Shown here piece after piece: positions 34,357 to 49,300 of a stretch of 64,000 nucleotides of DNA (within the stretch, counting starts at the first letter, position 1; each line of letters opens with the position of its first letter). Origin of the DNA: Corbicula japonica. Its lineage: Eukaryota > Mollusca > Bivalvia > Venerida > Cyrenidae. The notes under the pieces were generated by a model. The model worked only from the letters and a program-made list of their open reading frames with translations. It was not told where the DNA came from and did not search any database. The DNA is taken from assembly GCA_038501625.1 (NCBI GenBank), contig JAZAYU010000114.1:930001-994000 (forward strand), given 5' to 3'. The translations under genes and the position numbers were made by a program.

Positions 34357-37300
34357 ATGGGAAGTGGTTCAAGCAAGACAGAAAAGGTTGAGGAAAACAA
34401 AACAAATAACAGTAAAGATGGTCAAGGAACAACATCTTCGGTTCCAACAAAGTTGCAAGACAAACAAGTCCCTCCCACAGAGAACAAAATTATGAGTAGC
34501 TCAAAGCAAGATACACCAGTGCAAAATCGAGAAGGAAAGAAAACTGAAAATGTACCAACAAAGACTGTAGACAGTGAGGAAAAGGAAGAACAAAAGCAAG
34601 AAGTGGCAAAAAATGGTACAACTTCAGAGGTAGAGAAACATGATGTTGCAAAAGGTGGTACAACAGAAGGAACAACAGGGGCAGAACAGAAATCAGGGGG
34701 CCAGGTGGAGAGTGGGAACAAGGAGACAGGTGTTGTTGAAGAAGTGGTGATTGATGAAGGCCCAAAAGAGCAGCTGAAGTTTGACTGTGCTCTCAAGTCA
34801 GCTTGTCTACTGGTAACTAGAGAATTAGTATAATTATTATGCCATTAACCATTTACTCCATAGATATGGCTGTTATCCTGATACACATTGTAGATCAGAA
34901 CAGCCTGTAAATGTCTGCTGTCCGATCATCTTAGATCTATACTTTTTGCCTTTAGATCCTTTAGATTATTTCTGAAATCAATGGTGTAGAACCTGAGACC
35001 ACCATCAGGAACAGGCGGATCTGGATCTACATTGGTTTTACATGTGATATTATCCATATCCCACGGAGTAAATGGCTTAGTGAGTTTTAACATGAGCCAC
35101 AGCTAAGATTTCTACCCTTATAGCATGAATATTGTGGGAAATGATGTCGTGGTTGGTAGTGCAAACAAGTGCATGGAATGGTATTTTATATAGCTATGTT
35201 CTTGATTTTGCATGACTATGAACATATCTTCAAAAGATAAAGAGAGAAAATATAAGATTATATAATTATTTAAATCAAGACCTGCATTCTTTGGTTTTTA
35301 TTGTTAAACATTAAATTTTCATTACCAGGTACATTAACATGTATATTTCCATTATAGTAAAATTTAATTTGGCTTTTGCCATGAGAATTACATCAACTGA
35401 TACATGCTTCACAAGAAACTTCCACATAATAAAATGCAAAACTCTTATTACTCTATTAATGCCAGTACACTGTGCATATTTCAAAAGAAAGTTGATCACC
35501 AAGATGTTTCCAAAATCAAAATTTGTCCAAAAAAATGCATTTGGTTGTGGTAAATAATGAGTTAGATTTTGTTCTCTTCCTTATCAATAGGGAGATAATT
35601 TTCAAAAAACAGCTGTTTTGTTTTTCTCTTTTTGCATGCCATAGATGTCTATACTTGACAGGTAAGAAAATTGTCATTTTAGGAATATGGTTATAAGGAT
35701 GACCCAGATGAAACAATAACAACATATTCTCATATAAAAATATCACACACATCCAAACACCTTTGTACCTGTCATTCTCCTTATAAGGAGGCTAAAATGT
35801 CATTATATTCCCATTCATATTTTACTTTCGTAATGTTCACTTACAGCAGTACACATAGAAGATTTGTAATCTAACTATTTCAGGTGAAGCCAGAGAGTGT
35901 TTACAAGTGTATAACCAAAAATGTGACCAAGTTACAGCTAAATCGAGCTCTGCCGCTTCATTTCTCTCTACCAGACTTAATGCACAAACTGGAGAATCTC
36001 AAGGTAACCCAGTAAACACCCGACGTCAAAACGACATTGGAATTAGGTTGGATTTTGGTCGCGACGTCGGCAACCAAATCCAACGTTAATCCGACGTCGA
36101 AAATGCGACTTCGTTTAGACGTCGGAAAATGATGTCGGATAGATGTCGGTTTTTGGTCATATATTTGACTTCTTAACCCACTAGGAATAATTATTTTCGA
36201 ATAATTATTTTTTTCCAAATTTTCGATACATATGTAAAAATTCAATTAAAAAATGCGAAAAAAAAATTTCTTAATTTGAATGGTTTGCTGTTTAGTGGAA
36301 GGGATATTATCGAAACCTGTGCAATTGAATCTAAATGTAAACAATCCGCGCCATTTGAAACAAAGAACTAAGACAAAGTCGCCAAACATTCACAGAAGGG
36401 GAAAAAGGAATATTTTATATTTGCCAGAGAAGAAGGGTTAAGCAAGTAAGTTTTTTCTTATTCTAAGTTTGTTGTTAAATTCTAGTTTTTAGCTCAACTA
36501 TTCGAAGAATATGTCGAGCTATTCTACTCACTTAGGTGTCGGCGTCGGCGTCGCCTTCGCCGTCCCGCTTTGGTTAAAGTTTGCATGCAACATACCTATA
36601 TCTTACAAACTACTATAGCTACAGCTTTGAAATTGGCACACTTGTTCATCATCATGTCTTGAGTGTGTGTGCCAAGAACCATAAATCTAACTTTCATTTT
36701 GATCAAATTATGGCCCTTTTTCGACTTAGAATTTCAGGTTAAAGTTTGCGTGCAAGCTACTGTACAAACACATAACTTCAATATTACTTATACTACAGCT
36801 TTGAAACTTGGCACACTTGTTCATCATCATGTCCCGAGTGTGTGTGCCAAGAACCATAACTCTAACTTTCTTTTTGATCAAATTATGGCCCTTTTTCGAC
36901 TTAGAATTCTAGGTTAAAGTTTGCGTGCAAGCTACTGTACAAACACATAACTTCCATACTCTTTATACTACAGCTTTGAAACTTTCAGCACTTGGTCATT
37001 ATCATATCCTGAGTGGATATGCCAAGAACCATTACTCTTACTTCCATTTTTTTCAAATTATGGCCCTTTTTCGACTTAGAATTTCAGGTTAAAGTTTGCG
37101 TGCAAGGTACTGTATAAACACATAACTTCAATACTACTTATACTACAGCTTTGAAACTTTCAGCACTTGTTCATTATCATATCCCGAGTAGATATGCCAA
37201 GAACCATAACTCTTACTTCCATTTTGATCAAATTATGGCCCTTTTTCGACTTAGAATTTTAGGTTAAAGTTTGCGTGCAAGCTAGTTTCTTTAATACTTC

Positions 37301-40300
37301 TTGTACTATAGCTTTGAAACTTTCAAAACTTGTTTACCATCATGACCCCGACTATGTATTCCAAGAACCATAACTCTTTCTTTAATTTTTAATCAAATTA
37401 TAGCCCTTTTTCAACTTAGAATTTCTGGTTAAAGTTTGCATGCAAGCTAGTTACTTTCATACTTCTTGTACTATAGCTTTGAAACTAAAGACACTTGTTC
37501 ACCATCATGACCCTGACTATGTATGCCAAGAACCATAACTCTTTCTTTGATTTCATTTTAAATTATTGCCCCTTTTCACTTAGAATTTAAGGTTAAAGTT
37601 TGCATGCAAGCTAGTTACTTTCATACTTCTTTGTACTACAACTTTGAAATTTGTTCTTTATCATGACCCTGACTATGTTTGCCAAGAACCATAACTCTTT
37701 CTTTGATTTTTATCAAATAATTGCGCTTTTTAGAATTAGAAATTAAGGTTTAAGTTTACGTGCAAGATGGTGAAACCTCATAACTTTCATTCTATTAAAA
37801 CCACAACTTTTAAACTTTTTATACCTTTATTTTATCATACATCAGGTTGATGTTCAAAGGCCCATAACTCATCCTTGCTTTTTTTATTTAATTTTTGCCC
37901 TTTTTCACTTTGAAATTAGAATTAAGACTTAGAAATTATGGTTAAAGTTTCAGTGTTAGTGTTTTTCATAGGTAATGCTATAGAAAAGGTTTAAAACAGA
38001 TTTACTTAACATACTTTGGATGAAAGTGTTGAGTGGTTATACTATACTGTACTATACTATACTATACTATACTATACTATACTATACTATACTATACTAT
38101 ACTATACTATACTATACTATACTATACTATACTATACTATACTATACTATACTATACTATACTATACCATACCATACCATACCACACCACACCACACCAC
38201 ACCACACCACACCACACCACACCACACCACACCACACCACACCACACCACACCACACCTGACCACACCACACCACAACACACCACACCACACCACAACAC
38301 ACCACACCACACCACAACACAACCACATACCACACCACACCACAACACCCCCAGCACCCCCCACCACCACCACCACACCACACCACACCACCATCACCCC
38401 CACCACCACCACATACCACCACTACAAACAACACCACCACCACACCACCACCTCCACACCACCACATACCACCACCAACAACACCAACAACAATACCACC
38501 ACCACCACCAACAACAACAACACCATCACCAATAACAACACCACCAACAACAACACCACAAACAACAACACCATCAAAAGCAACAACACCACCACCAACA
38601 ACAACAACACAAACAACAGAAGCAACAATAACACAAATAACAACAACAACTCCACCAACAACACTGACAACAACACCACCAACAAAACCCCCACCACCAC
38701 CACCACCAACAACAGCAACACAAACAAGACAACCAACAATAACACAAAGAACAACAACAACACCACCATCAACACCACCACCAACTATACCGTAAACAAC
38801 ACCACAAACAAAAACACCACCACCAACAACACCATCACCAACAACACGAACACCACCAACAACAACACCACCACCAACATCAACACCAACAATAGCATCA
38901 ACAACACCAACAACTAACAACACTAACAACAACACCAACATAACAACACTACCACCAACAACACCACCACCACCACCAACAACACCACCACTACCAACAC
39001 CAACAACAATACCAACAACAGCAACTACACCAACACCACCAACAACAGCAACCAGCATACCATACCATACTATACTACACCACACCTCACCACATCACTT
39101 TAGGTGGGCAGGGATAGTGGGTTGATGGGTGTGGGATCAGGGGTGTATGGGCTGGGTTGTGTAAACACTCTTAAAAAACTACAATAATAAATTGAAGTGT
39201 AATTTATTGATTTCCTAACTTAGATTAAGAAACTTTTGTTCATGTGTGTGTGTTGGGTGTCATAAACTCCTGAATTACTTCCCAGTTTAAATGAAGCCCA
39301 GTTTAAAATGTGCTTAAATATGTCTGACTTCGAATAGTCGAGCTTGCAGTCGTTTCCGACTGGCTCTTGTTGATTAAATCTTGTTGAAATGCATGCCCAC
39401 TACATGTATAAGACACGTGGAGTTGTTTTCTTGAAATATGTTTCGTCCCAAAAAAGTCTCGCTACCGGGCCATTGTTATAATACAGAGCTGATAAAACAC
39501 ATTTTGTTTAGAAGAGAGGTTTAATGATGAATTAAAAAAAACCACCTTGATGGTATTTTTCAAATAGTGTTATAACACTGATAGTAATAAAAGAAAGAAG
39601 GAAGATATTTGATTTTGGTCGGATTCTGGTCAGAATGTGGTTGGATTTTGGTCAGAACACGACGTCAATCCGACGTCGGGAAATGAAGTCTAAAAAACTT
39701 TCATTTCCAACCAAAATCCAACGTTGATCCGACGTCGAGGTCTGACGTCAATCCAATGTCTTTTCGACGTCAAATGTTTCCTGGGAATAATCATAAAACA
39801 CTGTTCAAACTGCATGCAGTTTATTACTCATTGGATTGCTAAAGGAGTGTTTATATAGTGAAAACCCTGTTTAGCCCTTTTCTCCATAGTTAACCTTTAT
39901 TGTGTGGGTAAACAGTGTAGATCCAGATCAGCAAGCATTTCCATGCCATCTGATTAGGATCACTTTTCACTTTTGGATTCATTAGATTATTTCTGACCTA
40001 GATGTGACCAGTCTAGATCGAGATCACACAGCTGAATTTGCTCGCTGATCTTGATCTACACTGGTCGCACATGGGTTTAAACGCATATGTATGAAGTAAA
40101 GGATTAAAATGTCTACTCTGTTGAGCCTCTTTCAAGGCTTCTTTTTAATGGACATTATATACTGTTTCCTAGATGCCAGGTGCCCAGCATGAGGCAGTAA
40201 TCATTCTTTTTACAACTTTCTGGTAGCTTTCCAAATGGCCGCATCACAACTAGTCCCTAGTGGGACTCATCCATGCACTTGCTGTTCAGTAATGAACACC

Positions 40301-43300
40301 TGAACCACTAGGCCATGGAGATGCTTTTGTTAAGATTATATATCTAGAAATGATGTAACTCTTTTTCACTAAAAAAAACGAACTCAGAAGTAAAAATGAA
40401 ACTAGAGCTATCACTGAAGGTGATTAATACCCCCGCAATACTGCTTTGTCAGAGTATACAGAAATGATGTTTGCATTTTTCATGGGTGAAAGTTGAAAAA
40501 TAATTGAAATCCTGAAAATTTGTTGCAAAAGTTGTGTTTAAAAATAGCGACTTGGGTTTTCACCGGATGTAAACAAAACTGTAAAAGTAGTTGACGTCAC
40601 AAGATTTTGTTGAATCGTGCTCCCCTTCTAAAAAATAATGGACTGATCCAAATGAAAAAAAAAATGTCATGCAAATCTAATCACAAACATATGTTAAAAG
40701 TTTGAAAACTGGAGAAGTAGTTTGTGTCATAAGATTTTGTTAAATAATGCACCCCTCCAACCAAAAATGGACTGATCCATAAAAAATATGTCACTAACAT
40801 GCGCACTTCATGCAGAACATATGATTTCAGTTTTAAGTCGATATCTTGAAAACTGTAGAAGTTTGCATAACACAATTGTGTTAAATCATGTCCCCTGCAA
40901 AAAAGAATGGACTGATCCACATAAAAATTATGTCACACACATCTACACTTCAGGCCGAACATATGTTTAAAGTTTCAAGTCAATATCTTAAAAACTGTAG
41001 AAGTAGTTCGTGTCACAAGATTTTGTTGAATCATACTCCCCTGCTAAAAAATAATGGACTGATCCACATGAAACAAAGTATGTCATGGAAATCTACTCAC
41101 AAACTTATGTTTAAAGTTTGAAAACTGGAGAAGTAGTTTGCATCATAAGATTTTAAATAAAAGATTTTGTTAAATAATGCTCACCTGGAAAAAATAATGG
41201 ACTGATCCACACAAAAATATGTTGCTGACATACACACTTCATGCAGAACATACAATTTTGGTTTCAAGTCGATATCTTGAAAAGTGTAGAAGTTTGCATA
41301 ACACAATTTTGTTAAATCATGTCCCCTGCAAAAAATAATGGACTGATTCACACGAAAAATATGTCACGCACATCTACACTTCAGGCCGAACATATGTTTA
41401 AAGTTTCAAGTCAATATCTTAAAAACTGTAGAAGTAGTTCGTGTCACAAGATTTTGTTGAATCATACTCCCCTGCTAAAAAATAATGGACTGATCCACAT
41501 GAAACAAAGTATGTCATGGAAATCTACTCACAAACTTATGTTTAAAGTTTGAAAACTGGAGAAGTAGTTTGCATCATAAGATTTTAAATAAAAGATTTTG
41601 TTAAATAATACTCACCTGGAAAAAATAATGGACTGATCCACAAAAAATATGTTGCTGACATACACACTTCATGCAGAACATACAATTTTGGTTTCAAGTC
41701 GATATCTTGAAAAGTGTAGAAGTTTGCTTCACACAATTTTGTTAAATCATGTCCCCTGCAATAAATAATGGACTGATCCACACGAAAAATATGTCATGCA
41801 CATCTACACTTCATGCCGAACACATGTATAAAGTTTCAAGTCAACATCTTAAAAACTGTAGAAGTAGTTCGCGTCACAAGATTTTGTTGAATCATGCTCC
41901 CTTCCGATAAATAATGGACTTATCCAAATGAGACAAAAAATTTGCACAAATGTACTCACAAACATATGTTTAAAGTTTCAAGTCGATATCTTGAAAACTG
42001 TTGACGTAGTAAGTGTAGAAGTTTGCATAACACGATTTTGTTAAATCATGTCCCCTGCAAAAAATAATGGACTAATCCACACGAAAAATATGTCACGCAC
42101 ATCTACACTTCATGCCGAACACATGTATCAAGTTTCAAGTCAATATCTTAAAAACTGTAGAAGTAGTTCGTGTTACAAGATTTTGTTGAATCATGCTCCC
42201 TTCCGAAAAAAAATGGACTGATCCACATGAGAAAATAAAATTGCGCAAATGTACTCACGAACATATGTTTAAAGTTTCAAGTCGATATCTTGAAAACTGT
42301 TGACGTAGTAAGTGTAGAAGTTTGCATAACACGATTTTGTTAAATCATGTCCCCTGCAAAAAATAATGGACTGATCCACACGAAAAATATGTCACGCACA
42401 TCTACACTTAATGCCTAACATATGTATCAAGTTTCAAGTCAATATCTTAAAAACTGTGGAAGTAGTTCGCATCACAAGATTTTGTTAAATCATGCTCCCC
42501 TCCGAAAAATAATGGACTGATCCACAAGAGACAAAAAAAAATTGCGCAAATGTACTCACGAACATTTGTTTAAAGTTTCAAGTCGATATCTTGAAAACTG
42601 TTGATGTAGTAAGTGTAGAAGTTTGCATAACACGATTTTGTTAAATCATGTCTCTGCAAAAAATAATGGACTGATCCATACGAAAAATATGTCACGCACA
42701 TCTACACTTCATGCCGAACACATGTATCAAGTTTCAAGTCAATAACTAAAATCTGTAGAAGTAGTTCGCATCACAAGATTTAGAAGTTTGCATAACACGA
42801 TTTTGTTAAATCATGTCCCTGCAAAAAATAATGGACTGATCCACACGAAAAATATGTCACGCACATCTACACTTCATGCCATACATGTGTATCAAGTTTT
42901 AAGTCAATATCTTAAAAACTGTAGAAGAAGTTCGCGTCACAAGATTTTGTGAAATCGTGCTCCCCTCCGAAAAATAATGGACTGATCCACATGAGAAAAA
43001 AAATGGTTTGCGCAAATGTACTCACGAACATATGTTTAAAGTTTCAAGTCGATATCTTGAAAACAGTTGACGTAGTAAGTGTAGAAGTTTGCATAACACG
43101 ATTTTGTTAAATCATGTCCCTGCAAAAAATAATGGACTGATCCACACGAAAAATATGTCACGCACATCTACACTTCATGCCGAACAAATGTATGAAGTTT
43201 CAAGTCAATATCTTAAAAACTGTAGAAGAAGTTCGCATCACAAGATTTAGAAGTTTGCATAACACGATTTTGTTAAATCATCAAGTCCCCTGCAAAAAAT

Positions 43301-46300
43301 AATGGACTGATCCACACGAAAAATATGTCACGCACATCTACACTTCATGCCGAACATGTGTATCAAGTTTCAAGTCAATATCTTAAAAACTGTAGAAGAA
43401 GTTCGCGTCACAAGATTTTGTTAAATCGTGCTCCCCTCCGAAAAATAATGGACTGATCCACATGAGAAAAAAAATGGTTTGCGCAAATGTACTCACGAAC
43501 ATATGTTTCAAGTTTCAAGTCGATATCTTGAAAACTGTTGACGTAGTAAGTGTAGAAGTTTGCATAACACGATTTTGTTAAATCATGTCCCTGCAAAAAA
43601 TAATGGACTGATCCACACGAAAAATATGTCACGCACATCTACACTTCATGCCGAACAAATGTATGAAGTTTCAAGTCAATACCATAAAAACTGTAGAAGA
43701 AGTTCGCATCACAAGATTGAGAAGTTTGCATAATGCTGCCCTCACACATACCTCGCGACCTTACTGCGACCTGAAAACTAGTAAAATAGCATTTTTCTTT
43801 CGAAAATCGTTTGGTTTTCTTTCAAATTTCCAAATTTCTCTCGCAGACGGTCCGGGGCTCTGCAGTCTTGTGTTCAGTACGTTTTCTCTATGTCCTCAAT
43901 ACGACCCTTCTACGTCCATGGCGTTTCCACTGCGACTATATTGCGTCGCCAAGGCGACCCCATGGCGATCATCGGCGACCCAGATGCGACTGTGCTACGT
44001 TCTCTGCGTCCTTACGGCGACTCTACAGCGACTATTGCGTTTGTCCGGCGACTGTCCTGCGACTGTACGACGACCCTACTACGTCCTTGCTACGTCTATA
44101 AAAATAATAAGGACGTGGTAAGGACGCAATAGTCGCAGCAAGGACGCAGTAGCGTCGCCAAAGGTTTCCGAGCAATTTCTTGTAATTTCATCGGCGACTC
44201 TACGGCGTCCTTAGTACGAGTGTACTACGTCTATTGCGTTCTTATTGCGTCCTTACTACGATGCTGCTGCGACTATGGCGACTCCACTGCGATCCCACGG
44301 CGACCTAACCAGGACTCAGCAAGAATGCAGAGTTTCTGCGACTGTTTTGTGCATGTTCAAAATATTCGCCGACGGTCTGCGACCTTGTGCGTCCTTGTGT
44401 TCCTCGCTACGACCTCGCTGCATCCCTGCTGCGCCCATGGCGACTGTGCTGCGTCCTGGGTCGTAGCAAGGTCGCAGTAAGGACGCAGTAAGGTCGCGAG
44501 GTATGTGTGAGGGCAGTTTAACACGATTTTGTTAAATCATCAAGTCCCCTGCAAAAAATAATGGACTGATCCACACGAAAAATATGTCACGCACATCTAC
44601 ACTTCATGCCGAACATGTGTATCAAGTTTCAAGTCAATATCTTAAAAACTGTAGAAGAAGTTCGCGTCACAAGATTTTGTTAAATCGTGCTCCCCTCCGA
44701 AAAATAATGGACTGATCCACATGAGAAAAAAAACAGTTTGTGCAAATGTACTCACGAACATAAGTTTAAAGTTTCAAGTCGATATCTTGAAAACTGTTGA
44801 CGCTGTAAGTGCCACAGACAGACCGGGTCAACGAACCAACCAACCAACAAACCGGGTCAACGAACAAACCAACCAACGAACCAACCGGATGATGACTCCT
44901 ATATACCCCCTATACTTCGTATGCGGGGGTATAATGAAAACATAGAATAGTATGCAAAGGAACAAATCAGATATGCTTGGTTTGAAAATCTGGCCTCCAG
45001 GGGAAACTGTTTCAACAACAACAAATGGACTGAAAGTTGTCATTACAGCATTTTCATCTAATAAAGTGCTTATTCAAGGGGCTGGATGCAAACTTTGGCA
45101 GTTTACCATATTCAGAGTACTGTCAGAGAAATTAAATAGGCCTGCATCACAGTCAAATCAATCTCACAGAGACCTGGACACTCCTACAACATCCAGGAAC
45201 AACAGCAATTCCAAGCATTCATATACTCCACAGAACTTCAATCCAAGAGCTTCACCAAAAAATCTTCTGACCTCCTTAGCAACAAAGTTAAGCCCAGTGT
45301 TTATCTCTAGACCATCAAACAACCAACAAAATAGTAAAACAAAAAAAGCAAAGACCTATACACCAGTAAATACACTCTACAACCAGAATGGAATTAATAC
45401 ATCTTTGAATGGCTCCAATGATCAGACTTTAAGCACGGAGCCTTTGCCTGCACTGAATGCCAAAGTTGCTGATGAACAAACTCTACTAAAAGAAGTAACC
45501 ACTGATGCTGGATCAACTAGTTCGAAATGCAAAACAACAAGCACACAGACTGAAATACCAGCTTCACACCAAACAGACAGTGAAATTCAACACTCAGTTG
45601 AAGAACTCATCCAAGCCTCAGAGAAATTAAGAGAAGAAAATTCAGAACTTGCAACAAAAATCACCAATATGTCTGAAAAACACAAACAGTTAATTAAGAA
45701 AAACCTTGAACAAGCAAATCAGATTTCAGTTCTATCGGAAAACAATCAATCACTTAAATCAGATCTTACCAAGAAAAATGGACAGTGCTTAGTGCTTGAA
45801 GAAGAAAATCAAAAGTTAAAGAAACAGTTAAAACAGATAACAAATGAAAAATCAGACTTAGTTAAAAAACTGATGAGCAAAGAAACAGAAAACGAACAGA
45901 CAACATTCCTATATGACAACATTCAGGAACTTAAGGATGACCTGAAATTTGAAATTCAGCAAAGTGTAAATACCATAAAGGACAACATAGAGGAAAACAG
46001 CTTTACAAGGGAAATAGTGCTACTTAAGAATGAATTGAAAAAGGAAATTGCTAATATAAATGAACAGTTGAAGCAGCAACAACAAAACAAAACCAATCAA
46101 ACAGCTCAAGAACATACATTACACTCCACACAAAGAAAAACTACTAAACCTAACACAAATGTAGAACCTCCTTCGTCCAACAACAAAAGCAATGTTACAG
46201 CTGAGATCCATAGCAACAAAAAGAAACAGGTCATAATCTTGGGAGACTCCATCACCAAAGTTCTAAGCAGACAGAAAATGAGCAATAACAAAGTAAATGT

Positions 46301-49300
46301 CTTCATAAAATCTCAGGGTGGAGCCAGGGTGAAAACAATTGAAAACACGGTTACTTCTATGGCCCAAAATGGAACTTTAGCTGAGAACACGGATGCAATA
46401 TTAATACACGTTGGAATAAACAACATATCAGAAGCTGACACTCCTTCATCAGTAGCAGAAGACTTCCGAGACCTAATTGACGCAGTTAAACTTCATGCTC
46501 CCCAAACTAAGATCCTGCTCTCATCCATACTTCCAAAAAAAAGAGACAAACTTTCCCTAGAACGATCAAGTGATGTCAATGAAGCACTGTATGATATCTG
46601 CCAAGAAAATGGATACACATTCATTGATAATACCAAAGATTTCATCTCAGACAAGTCCTTGTATTTTGATGAAGTTCATCTGAATCCTAAGGGAGGAGCT
46701 GCACTTGGGAAGAACTTCAGCAAAGCCATCAGTAGGGTTCTACAAATAACAGAAGAATCAACTGAGTCCCATTTTCAGCAAGGTTCACGCAGAGAGACAA
46801 AAAACCATCATTTGAACAACCACCAACCACGGATGAGAATACGTTCCCCATGGAAAGGACCACAATCCCACTGGAACAGACCACAGTCTCACCACACACA
46901 GACACAACCACCTCCATTCCCGTGGGCGCAGATTCAACCAACATGGTATCAGCCGATGCCAGCACAGTTCTAACTAACAAAGACTTAAAATGGTTTTGTG
47001 AATCCGGCCTCCACATAGCTCATTTGAATATACATTATCTATATCCAAAGTTAGATCAGATAAAAAATCTTTTAAATGAACAAGAGAATATACATGTTTT
47101 TGGCTTAAGTGAAACTTTTCTTAACAACACATTTTGCAATTCAGAAATAACAATTCAAAACTATCAGTTATTCAGAAAGGACAGGAAAACCAATGGTGGT
47201 GGATTAGTTATCTATGTAAGAAATGATATAGTCTGCAGGCAGAGACCAGACATCGAAAACGAAAATGTGGAAGCCATTTGGCTAGAAGTGAAATATGGAA
47301 AACAAAAGCCGTTTTTGTTGGGATATGTATATAGACCTCCATCTTCTACACAGATCTGGATAGATAACTTTCAACAAATATTAGAAAACGTATATGCTGA
47401 AAATTCTGAAACTTATATTCTTGGTGACTTTAATTTTGACTATAACAATTTATCAAAAGTTAATAGAAACTGGTTAAATCTTATTGACAATATGCATTTG
47501 CATCAGTTAGTAGAAACATTTACCAGAGTGACTCAAAGTTCATCAACTATTATTGATCATATTTATACTAACAAGCCTTACAATGTTATTGAAATTAATA
47601 CCCCTGTTGTTTCATTAAGTGATCATTTTCCGGTTTGTTTTACTAGAAAAGTTTCTTCTACAAGTCTTAAAAGTAATGAATCAAATGGTTTCTGTTACAA
47701 TGTTATCAAGTTTCGTAGCATGAAAAACTTCAATGAAAAGGATTTTATTACAGATCTAGAGAATCAACCTTTTTCTGTCATAGACATTTTTGATGATCCA
47801 TATGATGCACTTGACTATTTTTGTGATCTATTTCTTAATGTTTTAAACATGCATGCACCTAAAAAGAGAAGAAGAGTAAAATTTCCCATTCAGCAGCCAT
47901 GGTTCTCAAAAGATATAACAGAGGCAACAAAAACACGTGATTATTTTAAGAAAATTGGTGACATTGAAAATTATAGGAAGAGTCGAAATATTGTTCAATC
48001 ATTAATTCATGAAACTAAAAAATCCTACTTTTCCAAAACAATTAACAACAATAAAAGAAATCCTAAAGAGATATGGAAAAATCTTAATCTACTTTCCTGC
48101 AAGCCTAAAATTCAAGCAAGTCAGCAGCAAATCAATGATAATGATGGCAACTCAATAACTAACCCTGAAGCCATAGCAAACATATTTAATAACTTCTTTA
48201 CCTCTCTGTCAGACTCCCTTCATCCAACTCAACAGCACAGAACAAAAACTCCTTCACAGACACTAATTGACTTTGTAAACTCAAAAATAGAAAATGCTGC
48301 CAGCTTCGATATACCCTTGTTGAAAAAAGACTTTGTTATTGAGCAATTAAAAACATTATCATCATCCAAATCAACAGGACTAGATGGACTTTCTGCTAAA
48401 TTTCTCAAATTAAGTGCAGATGTTGTTGCAGAAAGCATTACTAAAATTCTTAATTTAAGTCTTCAAACTGGAATTTATCCCAAGCAATTTAAATTAGCAA
48501 AAGTTACACCCATTTTCAAGAAAGGTCTCAAACATGATGTCAATAACTATCGCCCAATATCAATTTTGCCTATAATGTCTAAGATAATTGAACGACATGT
48601 GAGCAACCAAATCAAACAGTATCTAAAAGCATACAATTTACTTCATGAACGACAGTCTGGCTTTAGATCTAATCATTCTTGTGAAACTGCTCTTACTGCA
48701 ATGGTAGATGACTGGATCATGGCAATTGATAATAATCAGTTTTCTGGCACAGTTTTCCTTGATCTTTCCAAGGCATTTGACTTAATAGATCATGAGCTAC
48801 TATTGTCAAAACTATCTGCATACAAATTTCATGAAAACTCCATTAAGTGGTTCCAATCCTACTTAGGTGGCAGGACACAAAAAGTTTCAGTTGCAAATGT
48901 TCTTTCTGAAAGCAAATCCATTTCATGCGACGTGCCCCAAGGCTCTGTCCTTGGTCCTCTTCTATTTATTATTTTCATAAATGACATGCCTTTATCAACA
49001 CAGCATTCAACAACCAATATGTTTGCTGATGACTCATCAATTACTTATTCATCAGGCTCCATTTCAGATGTAACAAATGCCCTAAATGAAGATTTATCTC
49101 AAATTGAACAATGGTGCTCACAAAATTCAATGAAAATAAACACAACAAAAACAAAAGCTATGTTTATAACATCTCATGCAAAAAACAAAGCTGTTCTTAA
49201 TTCAGACAATCAAATTCAACTTGCCAATGAAAACATAGAAATTTCAAACAGTGAAAAGCTTTTAGGTGTTCATATTGATAGTAAACTAACATGGCACATA

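Larger units (their letters stand above)
36008..39783. mobile_element. DNA transposon with CCCAG-type TIRs, filled by a second element
   Basis: The left end CCCAGTAAACACCCGACGTC is matched in inverted form at the right end (GACGTCAAATGTTTCCTGGG), with further mirrored CCAAAATCCAACGTT and GACGTCG blocks. TIRs run ~170 bp. No transposase is left. A pearl-like element (36491-39372) occupies most of the interior. The left end starts four bases after the exon/intron junction of the LRR gene at 36003/36004. Confidence 0.7.

Noticed and set aside
38016..39085. Several long open frames in both directions over the simple repeat
   Set aside because: They are translations of pentamer and triplet repeats with no start context, domain or splice signal; openness follows from the lack of G and of stop codons in the repeat.
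43648..44480. Arg-rich open frames in the GC-rich insert
   Set aside because: They arise from the degenerate GCGAC/CGTCC phrases of a TIR element and lack any domain.
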